DNA of 5,461 bases, taken from assembly GCA_031259225.1 (NCBI GenBank), contig JAIRLT010000203.1, positions 1 to 5,461 on the forward strand, written 5' to 3'. Numbering within the stretch: position 1 is the stretch's first letter; every line of letters starts with the position of its first letter. Below the pieces are notes generated by a model, which saw only the letters and a list, made by a program, of their open reading frames with translations, was not told the DNA's origin and made no database searches. The DNA is from Prevotellaceae bacterium. Lineage in GTDB: Bacteria; Bacteroidota; Bacteroidia; Bacteroidales; UBA932. This document shows positions 4,585 through 5,461 of the stretch, one piece after another. A program made the translations under genes and the position numbers.

Positions 4585-4838
4585 CTGTCCCGGAGGGACA
4601 GAATATTGGTAGAAAAGGCGGCGAATACACCTGCTACCTGCGTGCCGGAGGCACGCTATGTGAACCGTCACATGCCGTGCCTTACGGCACGATGGGATAG
4701 ACGCCGGTGTCCGTTTTCTACCAACATGGCGTGCCTGACGGCACGCCACCCCGTAAACACCGCCGCCCGCATTCGCGGCGGCGGTGTTCATTAGGTAAGG
4801 TGGCGCGTTGCTACCCTGTGGGTATGTAGCCGTGCTAC
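4585..4838. repeat. Dense cluster of mini-hairpins with 3-4 nt loops
   Basis: Hairpins in order: CTGTCCC-GGA-GGGACAG (4585-4601), GCGTGCC-GGA-GGCACGC (4640-4656), ATGTGA-ACCG-TCACAT (4658-4673), CGTGCC-TTAC-GGCACG (4676-4691), GGCGTGCC-TGAC-GGCACGCC (4728-4747), TACCC-TGT-GGGTA (4812-4824) and GTAGC-CGT-GCTAC (4826-4838). Three share the GTGCC/GGCAC stem. An 11-bp inverted repeat, TTGGTAGAAAA (4606-4616) with 4714-4724, encloses three of them. The stretch has no gene. 4839-4881 is a GC-rich to A-rich transition with nothing recognisable. Confidence 0.7.
4756..4788. other. Strong GC-rich hairpin
   Basis: AACACCGCCGCC (4756-4767) pairs perfectly with 4777-4788 across a 9-nt loop. Neither strand has a following T-tract, so it is not a typical intrinsic terminator. 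It is the longest perfect stem in the mini-hairpin cluster. Confidence 0.7.
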
Positions 4839-4881
4839 CGCTGTTCCCTCGCTTCGCGCGCAAAGAAAAAAAGGATAAAAG

Positions 4882-4931
4882 GAAAAAAATATCACCTGCA
4901 AACCCCAGCTACAGTACACACCTGAAGTGAT
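4882..4931 (-). terminator. Possible weak terminator of the surface-protein gene
   Basis: On the - strand ATCACTT (4931-4925) can pair with AGGTGAT (4897-4891), seven pairs with one G-U, and is followed by seven T residues (4889-4883). The loop is long (27 nt) and the left arm lies inside the coding region, so support is modest. The T-rich tail continues to about 4865. Confidence 0.3.
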
Positions 4932-5461
4932 AGGGTAATGTATTGCTAGATGACTCGGATATACAAGTACCCATGCGCAGCGAGCGGTGCGAGCTTGAAT
5001 TTACCACAAGGCTGGACCATACATTGTACGGGGTGTACGGAATTCCCAAGGCATCGGCATTTACGCACAGACACCTTAGTTCGGTAATTGACGGTAAGCG
5101 AGCGCCCAGAGCCTTGCAGGCTGTGTTCGCTGCACTCCATGCGCCCGAACCATCGTAAGCGGTGTTTTGCTGGTATAATGTGGGCATGTCGCAATCAGGG
5201 TCAGGCAAACAAACGCTAATTGTTACCGATGTTGCCGCCGACGTAGTTCCCGAACAATGGGCATTTTTCCCCTCTACGGTATAAATACCTGTTGCGGTAG
5301 CCGAGTAATCGGAACTCGTCCCGGTTTGCACTTGCGTACTGCCATTGTACCATGTAAAGGAGGTAGCGCCGGCAGCGGTGGCTGTAAGCACAACCGTTTC
5401 CGACGGGCATTCATTGATGGTAGCGCCGGAAATAACGGGGGGCGCCACATACGACCCCATA
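4909..5461 (-). CDS. C-terminal part of a surface/secreted protein: Ig-like domain plus DUF1566/FISUMP-like domain
   Basis: Partial gene: the frame is still open at the window edge, so the Met at 5458-5460 is probably internal. The visible 183 residues first show an Ig-like, PKD-like repeat (about 8-84): PPVISGATINECPSETVVLTA, then SFTWYNGS and GIYTVEG, the pattern of repeated beta-sandwich domains in Bacteroidota adhesins. After a Cys-containing linker (84-92) comes a terminal domain with YQQNTAYDGSGAWSAANTAC, ALGARLPSITEL (118-128), NVWSS (146-150) and a final FRCVL. This order matches the DUF1566/FISUMP (C-type-lectin-like) domain, which usually ends in RCVR or similar. There are many Cys residues, consistent with an exported protein. 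No type IX sorting domain is seen at the C-terminus. Function is likely adhesion or surface display; the ligand is unknown. Confidence 0.7.
   Translation of the reverse strand, partial: MGSYVAPPVISGATINECPSETVVLTATAAGATSFTWYNGSTQVQTGTSSDYSATATGIYTVEGKNAHCSGTTSAATSVTISVCLPDPDCDMPTLYQQNTAYDGSGAWSAANTACKALGARLPSITELRCLCVNADALGIPYTPYNVWSSLVVNSSSHRSLRMGTCISESSSNTLPYHFRCVL

Noticed and set aside
4429..4863. Open frames over the 21-bp array on both strands (SARVALS and WKTTRLS repeats)
   Set aside because: They result from a repeat length divisible by three, end in the hairpin field, and have no start signal or domain.

Overview
The window looks like chromosomal DNA of a Bacteroidota member, probably Bacteroidales-like. 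The protein sequences of IF-3, L35 and L20 fit that phylum. There is a 135-residue HU-related protein of the kind that is abundant there. Two promoter candidates match the Bacteroidota pattern (TTTG, about 19-20 nt, TAnnTTTG). Four of the five visible starts have A-rich leaders without a Shine-Dalgarno (SD) sequence. I cannot name genus or species.

Layout. Positions 1-1369 (+) hold the conserved infC-rpmI-rplT operon for translation initiation factor 3 and ribosomal proteins L35 and L20. IF-3 has no ATG, GTG or TTG available for its full-length form. Its reading frame opens at an ATA codon at 81, 8 nt after a perfect AGGAGG, which is an uncommon start and the only SD in the window. The 174 bp between rplT and the next, convergent gene consist largely of short repeats. 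Positions 1544-3172 (-) encode a 542-residue ATP-dependent acyl-CoA ligase with its own promoter candidate. Positions 3629-4036 (-) encode the HU-related DNA-binding protein, followed by a 234-bp repeat-rich 3' region and a good intrinsic terminator (3363-3394, -). Positions 4037-4908 contain no credible gene and are largely repeats. Positions 4909-5461 (-) are the C-terminal end of a surface-type protein with an Ig-like domain and a DUF1566/FISUMP-like terminal domain; its beginning lies outside the window.

The most unusual content is the intergenic DNA. It contains two separate four-copy arrays with a 22-bp period, each unit carrying a small dyad; a five-copy array with a 21-bp period; five unrelated tracts sharing a strict 7-bp period (AAGGGTN type twice, ATTTCTR, TAATTCY, TAATTCA); GC-rich GGCTGGCGCGCC-type caps next to several of these tracts; and a cluster of about twelve tiny hairpins with 2-4 nt loops. 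I read these as modular intergenic repeats, formally similar to the heptanucleotide STRR repeats of cyanobacteria. What generates them, and whether they act in RNA or DNA, cannot be decided from this window.

The operon genes work together in ribosome assembly and initiation. The ligase, the HU-like gene and the surface protein look like independent transcription units with no evident shared pathway.
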